Positions 9,201 to 17,823 of a stretch of DNA of 47,712 nt are shown piece by piece (position 1 is the first letter of the stretch; the number at the start of each line of letters is the position of its first letter). The DNA comes from Casp-Chloro-G3 sp002816715 (GTDB lineage Bacteria; Chloroflexota; Dehalococcoidia; Lucifugimonadales; UBA3495), in contig JAQBUV010000008.1 in NCBI GenBank assembly GCA_027623815.1, positions 1-47,712 on the forward strand, written 5' to 3'. The notes below the pieces were generated by a model that did not search any database, was not told the DNA's origin, and saw only the letters and a list, made by a program, of their open reading frames with translations. Position numbers and translations under genes: made by a program.

Positions 9201-10819
9201 ACAAAGTTGACGACTACATTGGCTGGGTGCGGCGCACCACTCCAGGCGTGGAACTGATTTCGCCGCCGCCTCACCACGACATCTATTCCATTGAAGATCT
9301 GGCCCAGTTGATTCACGACCTGAAGAATGTCAACCCGGACGCCCGCATCCATGTCAAACTGGTATCGGAAGTCGGGGTCGGCACCATCGCCGCTGGCGTG
9401 TCCAAAGGGCACGGCGACGTAGTGTTGATTAGCGGCCACGACGGCGGCACCGGAGCATCTCCTGAGTCCTCAATCAAGTACGCTGGACTACCCTGGGAGT
9501 TGGGAGTAGCTGAAACGCAACAAGTACTGGTTGCCAACGGACTGCGGGGACGGATAGTAGTACAGACCGACGGGCAACTCAAGACTGGCCGAGATGTCGC
9601 AATAGCCGCCCTGCTGGGAGCCGAAGAGTTCGGCATCGCCACGGCGGCGTTGGTGGTCAGTGGTTGCATTATGTTACGTAAATGCCACCTGAACACCTGC
9701 TCCGTGGGCATCGCCACCCAAGACCCGGAACTGCGCGAGAGATTCGCCGGACAGCCAGAGCATCTGGTGAACTACTTCACCTTTGTCGCCGAGGAACTGC
9801 GGGAGATCATGGCTGAACTTGGCTTCCGCTCGGTCTGCGACATGGTCGGCCGGGTGGACTTACTGGACAGCCGTAAAGCCGACAATCACTGGAAGGCCCA
9901 GGGGATTGACCTGTCCCGGTTGCTCTGCGTGCCCCTGGGGGCCGACGACGCAGCCACGCACTGCACCGAAGAACAAGATCACGGTCTTGAAGAGGCTTTG
10001 GATCACCAGTTAATTCGATTGGCCCAGCCCGCACTAGAGCACAAACAGGCGGTGGATATTGACCTACCCATCCGCAACTCCAACCGTACCGTTGGCGCCA
10101 TGCTCAGCGGGAAGATCGCCAAGAAGTACGGTGAGGATGGCCTGCCGCCAGGCACCATCAACATTCACCTGACCGGCTCGGCAGGACAGAGTTTTGGGGC
10201 GTTCCTTTCTGAAGGCATCGACATCACTCTTAACGGTGACACCAACGACTACATGGGCAAGGGAATGGGCGGCGGCAAGATCGTCATCTGTCCGCATCCC
10301 GCATCCACCTTCGTGCCGGAAGATAACATCATTATCGGCAATGTGGCCCTCTACGGAGCCACCGGCGGTCAGGCGTTCATTCGAGGCCGCGCCGGGGAAA
10401 GGTTCTGCGTCCGCAACAGCGGTGCGCGGACGGTGGTTGAGGGCGTGGGCGACCACGGTTGTGAGTACATGACCGCCGGCGTCGCGGTGATCCTGGGGTC
10501 GACGGGACGAAACTTCGCGGCGGGTATGAGCGGCGGCATTGCCTTCGTCTATGATCCGGACAACGACTTCGCCTCCCGCTTCAACGACGGTATGGCCGAT
10601 CTGGAAACGGTGACCCAATCAGAAGATATTTCGATGCTGCACAATATGATCGAATACCATCTGAGTTTTACCGGCAGCGGCCCAGCCGGGGAGATTCTAG
10701 AAAACTGGGATGTTGCACTGCCCAAATTCAAAAAAATCATGCCTCGCGACTACCGACGAGTGCTGGATGAGCACAAGCTGAATCGCCAGCTAGAAATGGA
10801 AGTATCAAGAAATGAGTAA
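6239..10819 (+). CDS. gltB: Glutamate synthase large (alpha) subunit
   Basis: Converts 2-oxoglutarate and glutamine into two glutamates together with GltD. The 1526-residue length is standard. The N-terminal glutaminase domain has the nucleophile Cys in HDSCGVGM (about residue 25), normally exposed by removal of a short propeptide, followed by NLGHRGACGCDPDTGDGAG. The FMN synthase domain includes SGHDGGTGASPESSIKYAG. The 3Fe-4S cluster cysteines are at about 1143, 1149 and 1154 in SGCIMLRKCHLNTC. The C-terminal beta-helix (GXGXG) domain covers roughly residues 1260-1500. The ATG at 6239 has only a G-rich weak ribosome binding site. It overlaps gltD by 8 bp, implying translational coupling. 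Confidence 0.98.
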   Translation: MNPNDALKDLSLRGLYSPATEHDSCGVGMVANIKGVKSHQIIDESLEVLVNLGHRGACGCDPDTGDGAGILIQMPHQFFQRVCPPLGINLPELGEYGAGVVFLPPQPEARIKCERLIEQVIQDEGLELLGWREVPLDPTKVGRDSRAVMPSIKQVFVRQETNGQGQSQLERKLYVTRKVIENSLANCGLSDEEADYFYICSLSCNTLVYKGLLMSHQVTGFYLDLAEADLVSAFALVHSRFSTNTLGHWKLAHPYRYLAHNGEINTVRGNVNWMHAREAQFESKGFGDDINKISPVMTPGASDTACFDNALELLLMTGRDLSHSMLMMIPEAWGQHESMSQEKKDFYEYHSCLMEPWDGPAMMVAANGHEICAVLDRNGLRPFRYTLTHDDKLVMASETGVLDLPPASIKEKGRLQPGRMFLVSLDEGRIIGDEELKHTLSNRQPYGQWLEENKVALEDLPVPAEVNGTKHDLAQQHQAFGYTVEELRMITTPMAATGYEPVGSMGNDAALAVLSDQNHLLFNYFKQLFAQVTNPPLDSIREELVTSTEGFIGRELNLFEETPQHCRQLRLKSPIISSQELEQIRQNNLEGLKAITLSTLFDAQAGTGSVPAPVGSMKRALDRLCNEASQAIADGYAIIILSDRGVDSQHAPIPSLLATGAVHHHLIRQGARTKAGLVVESGEPREVHHFALLVGYGAGAVNPYLALETARQLSETGELNGTNADYAEANFIKANAKGLVKVMSKMGISTVQSYRGAQIFEAIGVCQAVIDQYFTWTPSRVEGIGLDIIEQEARQRHHKAFSDDHVAAERDLEMGGFYQWRRDGEHHQWHPDAIAKLQFAAQTNSWKIYQEFAQISNDQSKKMATLRGLLDFKQDRSSIPIEEVEPASEIVKRFATGAVSLGSISREAHETMAIAMNRIGARSNTGEGGEDYHRYTPDANGDSRSSAIKQVASGRFGVTANYLVNATDLQIKMAQGSKPGEGGQLPGHKVDDYIGWVRRTTPGVELISPPPHHDIYSIEDLAQLIHDLKNVNPDARIHVKLVSEVGVGTIAAGVSKGHGDVVLISGHDGGTGASPESSIKYAGLPWELGVAETQQVLVANGLRGRIVVQTDGQLKTGRDVAIAALLGAEEFGIATAALVVSGCIMLRKCHLNTCSVGIATQDPELRERFAGQPEHLVNYFTFVAEELREIMAELGFRSVCDMVGRVDLLDSRKADNHWKAQGIDLSRLLCVPLGADDAATHCTEEQDHGLEEALDHQLIRLAQPALEHKQAVDIDLPIRNSNRTVGAMLSGKIAKKYGEDGLPPGTINIHLTGSAGQSFGAFLSEGIDITLNGDTNDYMGKGMGGGKIVICPHPASTFVPEDNIIIGNVALYGATGGQAFIRGRAGERFCVRNSGARTVVEGVGDHGCEYMTAGVAVILGSTGRNFAAGMSGGIAFVYDPDNDFASRFNDGMADLETVTQSEDISMLHNMIEYHLSFTGSGPAGEILENWDVALPKFKKIMPRDYRRVLDEHKLNRQLEMEVSRNE

Positions 10820-12266
10820 CCCCTCTGGATTCATGGAGTTCAGGCGCGTCCCGCCGGGACGTAGGCCGGCTCAAGAAAGGGTGCACGACTACGAAGAGTA
10901 TTACCGCAGATGGCCGGAAGCCCAAGCGAAAGATCAGGGTGCCCGGTGCATGGACTGCGCAGTACCCTTCTGTCATTGGGGGTGCCCATTAGGGAATGTA
11001 ATCCCTGAGTTCAACCACCAGGTCTATCTGGGCAACTGGAAAAAGGCGTTGGAAGTGCTGGTCAGCACCAATAATTTCCCGGAGTTTACCGGCCGCATCT
11101 GTCCGGCACCTTGCGAAGCCTCCTGCGTTCTCAGCATTAACACTGATCCAGTGACCATTGAATACATTGAAAAAGAGATTTCCGACCGGGGGTTTGAAAA
11201 CGGATGGATCAAACCCGAACCTCCGGCCCAGCGCACCGGCAAGAAGGTTGCTGTCGTTGGCTCCGGGCCTTCCGGCCTGGCCGCGGCCCAGCAGCTTAAT
11301 CGGGCTGGGCATTTGGTAACTGTCTTGGAACGGGCTGACTTCATTGGCGGTCTGCTAATGCTGGGCATCCCAGATTTCAAATTGGAAAAGGAAGTAGTAC
11401 ACCGGCGAGTCCAGCTAATGGCCGACGAGGGCGTGGAGTTCCGCACCGGCGTCAACGTGGGAGTTAATTATTCGGTAGAGGAACTGCTGTCCAGCTTCGA
11501 CGCAGTCTGCTTGACCGGAGGCTCCACCCAAGCCCGCGAATTGCCAGTGCCGGGCCGGGATCTCAGGGGCGTCCACCTGGCGATGGATTATCTCCCGCAA
11601 CAGAACCGGCTGCTGGCCGGGGTAACTACCCCGCCAGATCAGCGTATCAGTGCCGAGGGCAAACGGGTAGTGATTCTGGGCGGCGGTGACACCGGTGCCG
11701 ACTGCCTGGGTACGGCGCACCGCCAGGGTGCTGAAGTGGTCTACCAGTACGAGTTGATGCCAGAGCCGCCCACGGAACGCCCTGCCAACAACCCCTGGCC
11801 GCAGTGGCCCATGATCCTACGGACTTCCGGCGCTCATGAAGAAGGCGGCCTCCGCGATTACAACATTCTCACCAAGTCTTTTTCCGGAGCCAACGGCCAG
11901 GTTGAAAAGCTGCACGGTGTGCGGGTGGACTGGATTACCGGCGAAAATGGACGGCCACAGATGCAGGAAGTGCCGGGCAGCGAGTTTGAGGTAGATGCTG
12001 ACCTGGTTTTACTGGCGATGGGGTTCGTGCATCCAGAACACGAAGGCATGCTGACCCAGTTGGGCGTGGAATTTGACGAACGAGGCAATGTTAAAGTCGA
12101 CCAGAACAAAATGACCAGCGTCCCCAGGGTATTTGCCGGTGGGGACATGGTGCGGGGGCAGTCTCTGGTGGTCTGGGCCATCGCCGAAGGAAGGGACGTT
12201 GCTAGAGGGATTGACCAATTCCTGGTCGGGCGGACATCGCTGCCTAGGTCGGTAGCGACGCCCTAA
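10812..12266 (+). CDS. gltD: Glutamate synthase small (beta) subunit
   Basis: NADPH-oxidising subunit that feeds electrons through FAD and 4Fe-4S clusters to GltB. The 484-residue protein has the N-terminal cysteine cluster region CMDCAVPFCHWGCPLGN and RICPAPCEASCVLSI, then the FAD fold VAVVGSGPSGLAAAQQLN (about residues 146-163) and the second nucleotide fold VVILGGGDTGADCLGTA near residue 290, with FAGGDMVRGQSLVVWAI near the C-terminus closing the FAD site. The start ATG lies inside the end of gltB, and the pair forms one operon. Length and motifs are ordinary for GltD. Confidence 0.98.
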   Translation: MSNPSGFMEFRRVPPGRRPAQERVHDYEEYYRRWPEAQAKDQGARCMDCAVPFCHWGCPLGNVIPEFNHQVYLGNWKKALEVLVSTNNFPEFTGRICPAPCEASCVLSINTDPVTIEYIEKEISDRGFENGWIKPEPPAQRTGKKVAVVGSGPSGLAAAQQLNRAGHLVTVLERADFIGGLLMLGIPDFKLEKEVVHRRVQLMADEGVEFRTGVNVGVNYSVEELLSSFDAVCLTGGSTQARELPVPGRDLRGVHLAMDYLPQQNRLLAGVTTPPDQRISAEGKRVVILGGGDTGADCLGTAHRQGAEVVYQYELMPEPPTERPANNPWPQWPMILRTSGAHEEGGLRDYNILTKSFSGANGQVEKLHGVRVDWITGENGRPQMQEVPGSEFEVDADLVLLAMGFVHPEHEGMLTQLGVEFDERGNVKVDQNKMTSVPRVFAGGDMVRGQSLVVWAIAEGRDVARGIDQFLVGRTSLPRSVATP

Positions 12267-12316
12267 TCTCCTCAACCGCAGCTATCCTTGAAATACTTCT
12301 GGTGGAATGCTTCAGG

Positions 12317-13390
12317 TTAGTCTTCACCCCTCAACGCCGCCAGTATTTCCTGAGTATTACCGACAACCCTGGCCTTCAGTAAAACCCCTTCTAGCCTAAG
12401 GGCAATATCTTCCAGTTGAAGTTCACTATTGCTCAGGCCACCACGCAACAGGGGCAAGGATGCTTCTGCTTGGACTTCCGTCACGAACCCCAGCACCAGA
12501 TGGGCCACCGCCTGTTCTTCGTTGGCCTCAATTACCGTCATGGCGGACGAGGCACAGCCAACAAACGTTACATCAGAATATAGGCTGGCCAGGCTGCGGC
12601 ACTCATCAGCCAATACCGTCACCGGCCCCGAGGGAAGCTCGCCTACCAGACTCCGGAATACTGGTCCCCCCAGCAGCACCGAGGTCGGCGCAATTGCTAC
12701 ATCTACATCCAAGACGCCCTTGACCAATTGCTCTGCAACAGAGTGATCGGTGATTGGCCCTTGGGCAATTACACCCAGGTTGCCACCTAGTTCCGCCAAC
12801 GACAACGCCGTAAAACCAAATAACTGACCCGACCACATGCGATGCCCCTGGTATATTTCCGGCTCTGCAGCAATTGACATCCCCAGGCTCCTAGCCAATT
12901 CGACCAGAGCTTCCAGATCAACACCCCCCTGGAAGATGACCACCGTGCCGTTGCCGTCGTCAGGCACTGCCAATACCATCATGTCCAGTGCATAGGTGAG
13001 CAAAGGTTGTATCATTGGGGGTAAGCCCAGTTCTCCCAAGTCTACCGCCTGCTCAAGTGCGGAAGTCTCTGCCAGTCCCTTCATATCCACCACTACCATT
13101 CTGGAGTAACTTTCCGGCAGTCTATCAATCAGTCGTAGCATCTGAATCAGCTTTTCCGGGTCTGGGTCAGCGTTGAAATCCAGACCAGACTCAACGATCA
13201 GTGGAGCAGTCGGCGTGGGTGTCGGAATGGGAGTTGGCGTTGGAGTCGGCAATTGGGTCGGGGCGGCCTGAACACATGCTATTCCAATCAATAAAGCGAG
13301 GGCTATCACCCAATATGAAACCCAACGAGCAACAAACTGGCTTCGGACCGCATTCGTCAACTGATTGCAGAGCTGCAAGCTAACCCTCAC
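12317..13390 (-). CDS. Predicted lipoprotein with Thr/Pro-rich linker
   Basis: The 357-residue product has a hydrophobic N-terminal segment (VSYWVIALALLIGIAC) ending in a lipobox-like IGIAC near residue 39. A low-complexity PTPTPTPIPTPTPTAP stretch follows, an extended linker common in exported Chloroflexota proteins. The rest is a soluble domain beginning at LIVESGLDF, unknown to me. The GTG start overlaps the stop of pyk through GTGA (13387-13390), so it is probably translated by re-initiation behind pyruvate kinase. Its layout (lipobox, repeated strand-helix units, a YQGHRMWSG-like strand before a hydrophobic core) resembles the interrupted lipoprotein at 4746-5744, suggesting a distant paralogue pair. 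It converges on gltD with a 50-bp gap. Confidence 0.72.
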   Translation of the reverse strand: MRVSLQLCNQLTNAVRSQFVARWVSYWVIALALLIGIACVQAAPTQLPTPTPTPIPTPTPTAPLIVESGLDFNADPDPEKLIQMLRLIDRLPESYSRMVVVDMKGLAETSALEQAVDLGELGLPPMIQPLLTYALDMMVLAVPDDGNGTVVIFQGGVDLEALVELARSLGMSIAAEPEIYQGHRMWSGQLFGFTALSLAELGGNLGVIAQGPITDHSVAEQLVKGVLDVDVAIAPTSVLLGGPVFRSLVGELPSGPVTVLADECRSLASLYSDVTFVGCASSAMTVIEANEEQAVAHLVLGFVTEVQAEASLPLLRGGLSNSELQLEDIALRLEGVLLKARVVGNTQEILAALRGED

Positions 13391-14811
13391 GCCTGGTTTT
13401 TGGAGAGAGCCAGATACTCTTTAACGTCCAGCACTTGAATGGTGTTGGTCGTCCCAGAGACTCCGCTCATGAACCCATGGACTATGGTTACAGTATCGGA
13501 GTCAGTCACCAGGCCGGTGGCCAGGGATTCCTTGATCAGAATAGACACCATCTTGGCGACGTCGGGTTCGGCCGAAATCACTCCCGCCGGGCAAATCCCC
13601 CAACCCAGCGCCAACTTTCGCAGCACACTGGCGTCATGAGAAAAGACAATTATGTCGCTCTCCGGTCGGTACCGAGACACCTCAACCGCCGCCCGGCCGG
13701 TGCTGGTCACCACAATCGGCTTGGATTTTAGTGCCTTGGTTAATTGCGCAACGCTGGAAGCAATTGCTTGAGTGCGGTCTCCGGCGATCATGTCTTTATA
13801 GTAAGGGAAAATTGTCTCCGACTCCCGAATAGTAATGTCGGCGACTCGCACCGCTTCAACCGGGTAGTCCCCCACCGCAATTTCATCAGACAGGAGTATC
13901 GAATCACAGCCTTCCAGCACCGAGTTGGAAATGTCCGACACTTCGGCCCGCGTTGGGGTTGGCGAGACCATCATGGAACGCAACATTTGAGTGGCAATGC
14001 AGGAAATTCTGCCCTGTTCCGCCGCTTTCCTCACTATTTCTTTCTGGACTATGGGAACGCGTTCCATGGGAATCTCAACCCCCAAGTCGCCGCGGGCCAC
14101 CATGATGCCGTCCACCTCCTGCATGATGCTGTCCAGGTTTTCAACGCCTTCGGCGCGCTCCAACTTGGCCATCACCCTGGCCTTGCTGCCAATGCTGTTC
14201 AGGTGGGCTTTGGCGTAGAGCATATCCTCCACTGTCCGGACAAAGGATATGCCCACCCAGTCCAGATCCTGCTCAACGCCAAACTTCAAGGCAATCTTAT
14301 CCGCGTCAGTAAGTACCGGAGTGTCAACCTTCACTCCCGGCAAGTTGAGACCTTTGTGGGAGGACAGAGTACCGCCGTTGCGCACTCGGGTTCTAACGCT
14401 GCCCGCGGTGGCTTCCAGCACCTCAAGGCAAACGACACCATCGGATATGAAAACCAGGTGTCCTGGCCTGAGGTTGCTGATAATATCAGGTTCCGGAAAA
14501 GGCAGCACATTGGGACGGTCCGAACTTTCATCTGGAACAATGAAAATCTCATCACCGTGATTCAGCAGCACCGCATCTTTCATTACTCCCAAACGGAGCT
14601 TGATGCCGCCCAAGTCCTGAAGAATGGCCACCGGACGTTGGTGTTTTTCGGAAAGCCGCCGGACCAATTGAATTACCTCGGCATGTTCTTCCAGCGTCCC
14701 GTGAGAGAAATTAAGCCGGGCGCAGTCCATGCCAGCAATAACTAATTGCTCTAGTTTTTCAGGGCTCCGGGAGGACGGGCCAATAGTGGCAATAATCTTG
14801 GTTTTCCGCAT
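13387..14811 (-). CDS. pyk: Pyruvate kinase
   Basis: Catalyses phosphoenolpyruvate plus ADP to pyruvate plus ATP. The 474-residue protein has RKTKIIATIGPSSRS at the N-terminus, the ARLNFSHG substrate loop, and the signature GIMVARGDLGVEIPMERVP. SNSVLEGCDSILLSDEIAVG occupies the usual TANAVLDGTDAVMLS-type position, and a C-terminal allosteric-type domain follows. The start ATG at 14811 has an upstream GAGGT. The gene is the first member of a two-gene unit with the overlapping lipoprotein gene. Length is normal, without the extra C-terminal PEP-utiliser domain of some Gram-positive enzymes. Confidence 0.97.
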   Translation of the reverse strand: MRKTKIIATIGPSSRSPEKLEQLVIAGMDCARLNFSHGTLEEHAEVIQLVRRLSEKHQRPVAILQDLGGIKLRLGVMKDAVLLNHGDEIFIVPDESSDRPNVLPFPEPDIISNLRPGHLVFISDGVVCLEVLEATAGSVRTRVRNGGTLSSHKGLNLPGVKVDTPVLTDADKIALKFGVEQDLDWVGISFVRTVEDMLYAKAHLNSIGSKARVMAKLERAEGVENLDSIMQEVDGIMVARGDLGVEIPMERVPIVQKEIVRKAAEQGRISCIATQMLRSMMVSPTPTRAEVSDISNSVLEGCDSILLSDEIAVGDYPVEAVRVADITIRESETIFPYYKDMIAGDRTQAIASSVAQLTKALKSKPIVVTSTGRAAVEVSRYRPESDIIVFSHDASVLRKLALGWGICPAGVISAEPDVAKMVSILIKESLATGLVTDSDTVTIVHGFMSGVSGTTNTIQVLDVKEYLALSKNQA

Positions 14812-14864
14812 TTATGGTTACCTCATTTGAATTGAGCATTTGCAGTGATTCGCCATAGAGCCGA

Positions 14865-14870
14865 ATTATA
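14865..14870 (-). promoter_or_regulatory. Possible -10 box for pyk
   Basis: Read on the minus strand the hexamer is TATAAT, 54 nt upstream of the pyk ATG. No recognisable -35 box is found at normal spacing. This is the only promoter-like hexamer noticed in the 315-bp spacer between pyk and the terminator region of the next minus-strand gene. Confidence 0.25.
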
Positions 14871-15020
14871 TGCGGCCAGTCCAGCAGTCGAGTACCAGGA
14901 GAAATCCAGAGGATAATTCCCGCCCGACGTTATTCTTCACGTTAATGATAACAGAAGCGTATTAATATTAGAGGTATGCCCGCTGAGGCAATTGGCGCAT
15001 TAGTTGGCGGTCGGCCCGAC

Positions 15021-15061
15021 AAAATATACGCAAGTCCGAACATATTCAGGCTTGCGTATAT
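15021..15061 (-). terminator. Terminator for the minus-strand LLM gene
   Basis: An 11-bp inverted repeat (15024-15034 with 15051-15061, containing TACGCAAG) is followed on the minus strand by TTTT. A second perfect 11-bp GC-rich hairpin lies between it and the gene at 15080-15108 (CCGGGTCGGCC, 7-nt loop, GGCCGACCCGG), only 18 nt past the stop codon. Together they form tandem transcript-ending structures. Confidence 0.65.
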
Positions 15062-15126
15062 CTGCCAGATTCGGCTGGTCCGGGTCGGCCAAGATTTGGC
15101 CGACCCGGTTTAGAATCCGACCAAAA

Positions 15127-16299
15127 TCAATCCAATTTAGAATTGTTGGCCACGTAGGAATCGGCGGCCGCCTGCAAACCAGCCTTCCGGTTGATTTGCA
15201 GATCGCCCTTGATCTGGGCGGCCCACTGGTTAGAAGTCTCAATGCCCACCAGACTGCCCTGGAATTGGGGCATCACGTACCGGGCCAGCAACTCATAGCT
15301 GCGCATTATCTTATCGCGCGGCGCCCAGTCCTCAACCCGAATTAACAGACCGCCAAAGCCGTCGCTGGCTTCCAATAGCCGGTTAATACCGGCCACACAA
15401 TCGTCTGGAGTGCCGACAATCCACTGATTGTTCTCGCTCATGTAGTCAACAACCTGGTCGGCTGGGACATCAGGAACCTCGTGTCCCAGGGTATTACCGA
15501 AATACTCGGTGACGACCCGGCCGGCGCCAACCCGAATGTCGTCAAAGGCTTCCTTGCGAGTTTCCGCCAGGTGAAGACCGACGGATAGCCGCCAGTTGTC
15601 ACGGCTTACCGTTTTGCCATGCTCAGCCGCCGATTCTTCAGCGATGGCCCACTGGTCTTTCAGGGTGGTCTTGCGCACCAGGTCTCTGGGCACACTGAGC
15701 GATATAACCGAAGCCCCATGCTTGCCAGCCAGCAGCACACCGGCGGGAGATTGTACCGACGCCACCGCTACCGGCACGTGGGGTTGCTGAAAGGACTTCA
15801 GTTGCAGACTTGCGTCGTGCAACTCGAACCAGTCGCTTTTGTGGGTTATCGGATCATTTTCAGTGAACAGCCGCATGATGACACCCAACGACTCGTCCAT
15901 CATCTCGCGTTGCCGTTTGGGATCAATGCCAAGCATGTAGGCGTCGGAGGCCAATGCCCCGGGGCCGACCCCCAGCATCACCCGGCCTCGGGTGAGGTGG
16001 TCCAGCAGCACCATTCGGTTGGCCACCATGTACGGATGGTGGTAGGGCAAACTGATCACACCGGTGCCTAGCCTGATGTGGCGGGTGCGCTCGGCGGCAG
16101 TGGCGATGAAAACCTCTGGCGAGCAAATGGTCTCCCAGCCAGCGCTGTGGTGCTCGCCGACCCAGGCTTCGTCGAACCCCAGGGTATCCAGCCATTGGAG
16201 TAACTCCAGGTCTCGATCCAGAGCCAGCGTAGGATTCTCTCCCACCCGGTGGAATGGTGCCATGAAGACCCCGAACTTCATTCTTTTGGGCGCTACCAT
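15127..16299 (-). CDS. LLM class flavin-dependent oxidoreductase
   Basis: Luciferase-like monooxygenase of about 390 residues, an FMN- or F420-dependent TIM-barrel enzyme of the bacterial luciferase / limonene-monooxygenase type. The barrel starts with MKFGVFMAPFHRVGENPTL, followed by GFDEAWVGEHHSAGWE, RLGTGVISLPYHHPYMVANR and GRVMLGVGPGALASDAYMLG. The open frame extends upstream to 16500, but the ATG at 16299 has an ideal AGGAGA site and starts the first beta strand. A close paralogue (39431-40600) lies elsewhere in the window; the first 59 aligned residues differ at about ten positions. The substrate is unknown. The gene stands alone, with terminators downstream. Confidence 0.93.
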   Translation of the reverse strand: MVAPKRMKFGVFMAPFHRVGENPTLALDRDLELLQWLDTLGFDEAWVGEHHSAGWETICSPEVFIATAAERTRHIRLGTGVISLPYHHPYMVANRMVLLDHLTRGRVMLGVGPGALASDAYMLGIDPKRQREMMDESLGVIMRLFTENDPITHKSDWFELHDASLQLKSFQQPHVPVAVASVQSPAGVLLAGKHGASVISLSVPRDLVRKTTLKDQWAIAEESAAEHGKTVSRDNWRLSVGLHLAETRKEAFDDIRVGAGRVVTEYFGNTLGHEVPDVPADQVVDYMSENNQWIVGTPDDCVAGINRLLEASDGFGGLLIRVEDWAPRDKIMRSYELLARYVMPQFQGSLVGIETSNQWAAQIKGDLQINRKAGLQAAADSYVANNSKLD

Positions 16300-16917
16300 G
16301 TGTTTCTCCTTCCGAATTCTTTCGTGAACGAATAAGGTCATTGAAGTTCGTCCAATTCTAACACGCGCCAGATGCCTATTCCAATGGGCGGGAATACTGG
16401 CCAAGAGCACTCCCATTTCAATTTTAGGTTTAGGGCCCAAATGATGAGTGCCAAGATGGCAGTTTCCGTTCACCCCAAGGCTCTTGAAGGACTCAAACAA
16501 ATAGCGATCGTCCAGGGTTTGACAAGCTCACCACGAACGCATGGCAGACGGAGTAATTTCTCAGTGAAGCATATTGAAATGAGCACTCTTTCACCAGGCG
16601 GAGCCAAACTTGTCTAATTTCTCTCAAACGTAATTGAGGAACTGCAATTCTTGACACTAATTGCAGGCCGCCATACAATCTAGATGCCATCCACCCGCAT
16701 TGTTGGGGGGTGAGCGACAAACCACCCACTTGAGCTTTTTCAGTGGGCCGCTGGGATCGATTGATGACCGAGACGGCCGGTACCGAAAAAAGTGTTTTTA
16801 CATCTGCAGCCCTCTGCGGTGTACCCGGCTACGGCCGGGGTTACTTTCGCCGCAAGCCTCTCCACAAAATCCGCCCGCACCAGCATTTTTGCCGCTAATG
16901 GATCGGTTTAGATCGGT
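16300..16917. other. 618-bp intergenic region with a UNCG-capped hairpin
   Basis: No convincing gene; an open frame at 16372-16617 has no ribosome binding site or family look. Bases around 16506-16530 (GACAAGCTCACCACGAACGC) resemble a degraded arm of the interspersed repeats at 33.8 and 36.0 kb. At 16824-16839, CCCGGC-TACG-GCCGGG forms a short GC hairpin with a cUACGg tetraloop, about 80 nt before the DUF2520 gene; no T-run follows. Its role is unknown. Confidence 0.35.
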
Positions 16918-17823
16918 ATGAATGATCGACACTACCGTATAGGCTTCGTCGGCATTGGTGTCTTGGGGAAAGGGTTGGCCTTGGCTCTGGCCGCACATAA
17001 TTACTCAGTGGTCGCCGCCCACAGTCGGAGCATCTCTTCGGCTCAGTGGCTGGCTGACCGATTGAACGGATTGCAGGTGTATGCCACGGCCCAGGACCTG
17101 TCCGATGTTTGTGACGTAGTGTTCATCACTACTCCCGATTCAGTCATTACCAGCGTAGCGGAGTCGGTCAACTGGAGGGACGGTCAGGCGGTAGTCCATT
17201 GCAGTGGCGCGTCCTCGATTGAGATTCTGGAATGCGCCCGAGCCCAGGGGGCCCTGACTGGTGGGTTTCACCCTTTCCAGACTTTTGCTGGTCTGGATTC
17301 GCCTGAAGATATTGGCTCCAGGCTGGCTGGAGTCACCTTCGCGGTTGCCGGAGCAGACTGGTTGGGCCGGTTTCTCTGGGATTTGGGGCACCAACTGGGA
17401 GGCCAGCCGGTGACCATTCCGGACCAACACCGTCCCCTCTATCATGCATCGGCGGTATTAAGCTGCGGTTATCTGGCGGCTTTGATTCAGGTAGCGGTGG
17501 ACTCCTGGGGAGCGATGGGATTTACCGATCAGGAAGCCCTTGACGCTTTGCTACCGCTGGCCACCGCCACTCTTGAGAATATTGGCCAGCATGGTATACC
17601 CGCCAGCGTCACTGGCCCGGTGGTCCGGGGAGACGTCAGCACCATATCGGCGCACCTTGAGGCGTTATCCCGCGCCGTCCCTGACGCGGTTACGGTGTAC
17701 TCTGCGTTGACTTCGGCTTCGCTGAACTTGGCTGCCCAGCACGGCGTAGCGGAGCCTCAACTGGAACAGATACAGAAGCTAATAGCTGATTATCACCGGA
17801 GGTGCAGCCCATGCCCAGAGTAA
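16918..17823 (+). CDS. Rossmann-like / DUF2520 dehydrogenase, candidate ketopantoate reductase
   Basis: The 301-residue protein opens with the dinucleotide-binding motif GFVGIGVLGKGLALAL and VVFITTPDSVI, then VVHCSGASSIEIL and GGFHPFQTFAG, the pattern of the Rossmann-like plus DUF2520 family. The C-terminal half is helical (from about residue 170), as in 6-phosphogluconate-dehydrogenase-like reductases. The gene overlaps panB by 13 bp, so it is co-translated with ketopantoate hydroxymethyltransferase. As far as I recall, the alternative ketopantoate reductase PanG belongs to this fold group. Reduction of ketopantoate to pantoate with NAD(P)H is therefore the best inference, not proven by sequence. 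The ATG at 16918 has no strong ribosome binding site. Confidence 0.82.
   Translation: MNDRHYRIGFVGIGVLGKGLALALAAHNYSVVAAHSRSISSAQWLADRLNGLQVYATAQDLSDVCDVVFITTPDSVITSVAESVNWRDGQAVVHCSGASSIEILECARAQGALTGGFHPFQTFAGLDSPEDIGSRLAGVTFAVAGADWLGRFLWDLGHQLGGQPVTIPDQHRPLYHASAVLSCGYLAALIQVAVDSWGAMGFTDQEALDALLPLATATLENIGQHGIPASVTGPVVRGDVSTISAHLEALSRAVPDAVTVYSALTSASLNLAAQHGVAEPQLEQIQKLIADYHRRCSPCPE

Noticed and set aside
13744..14745. 333-codon open frame on the plus strand
   Set aside because: Lies wholly antisense to pyk, has no ribosome binding site and encodes a Pro/His-rich low-information product; a shadow of pyruvate kinase codon usage.
16372..16617. 81-codon plus-strand frame in the 16.3-16.9 kb spacer
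   Set aside because: No Shine-Dalgarno, no fold features, and part of it reads through a degraded interspersed repeat.
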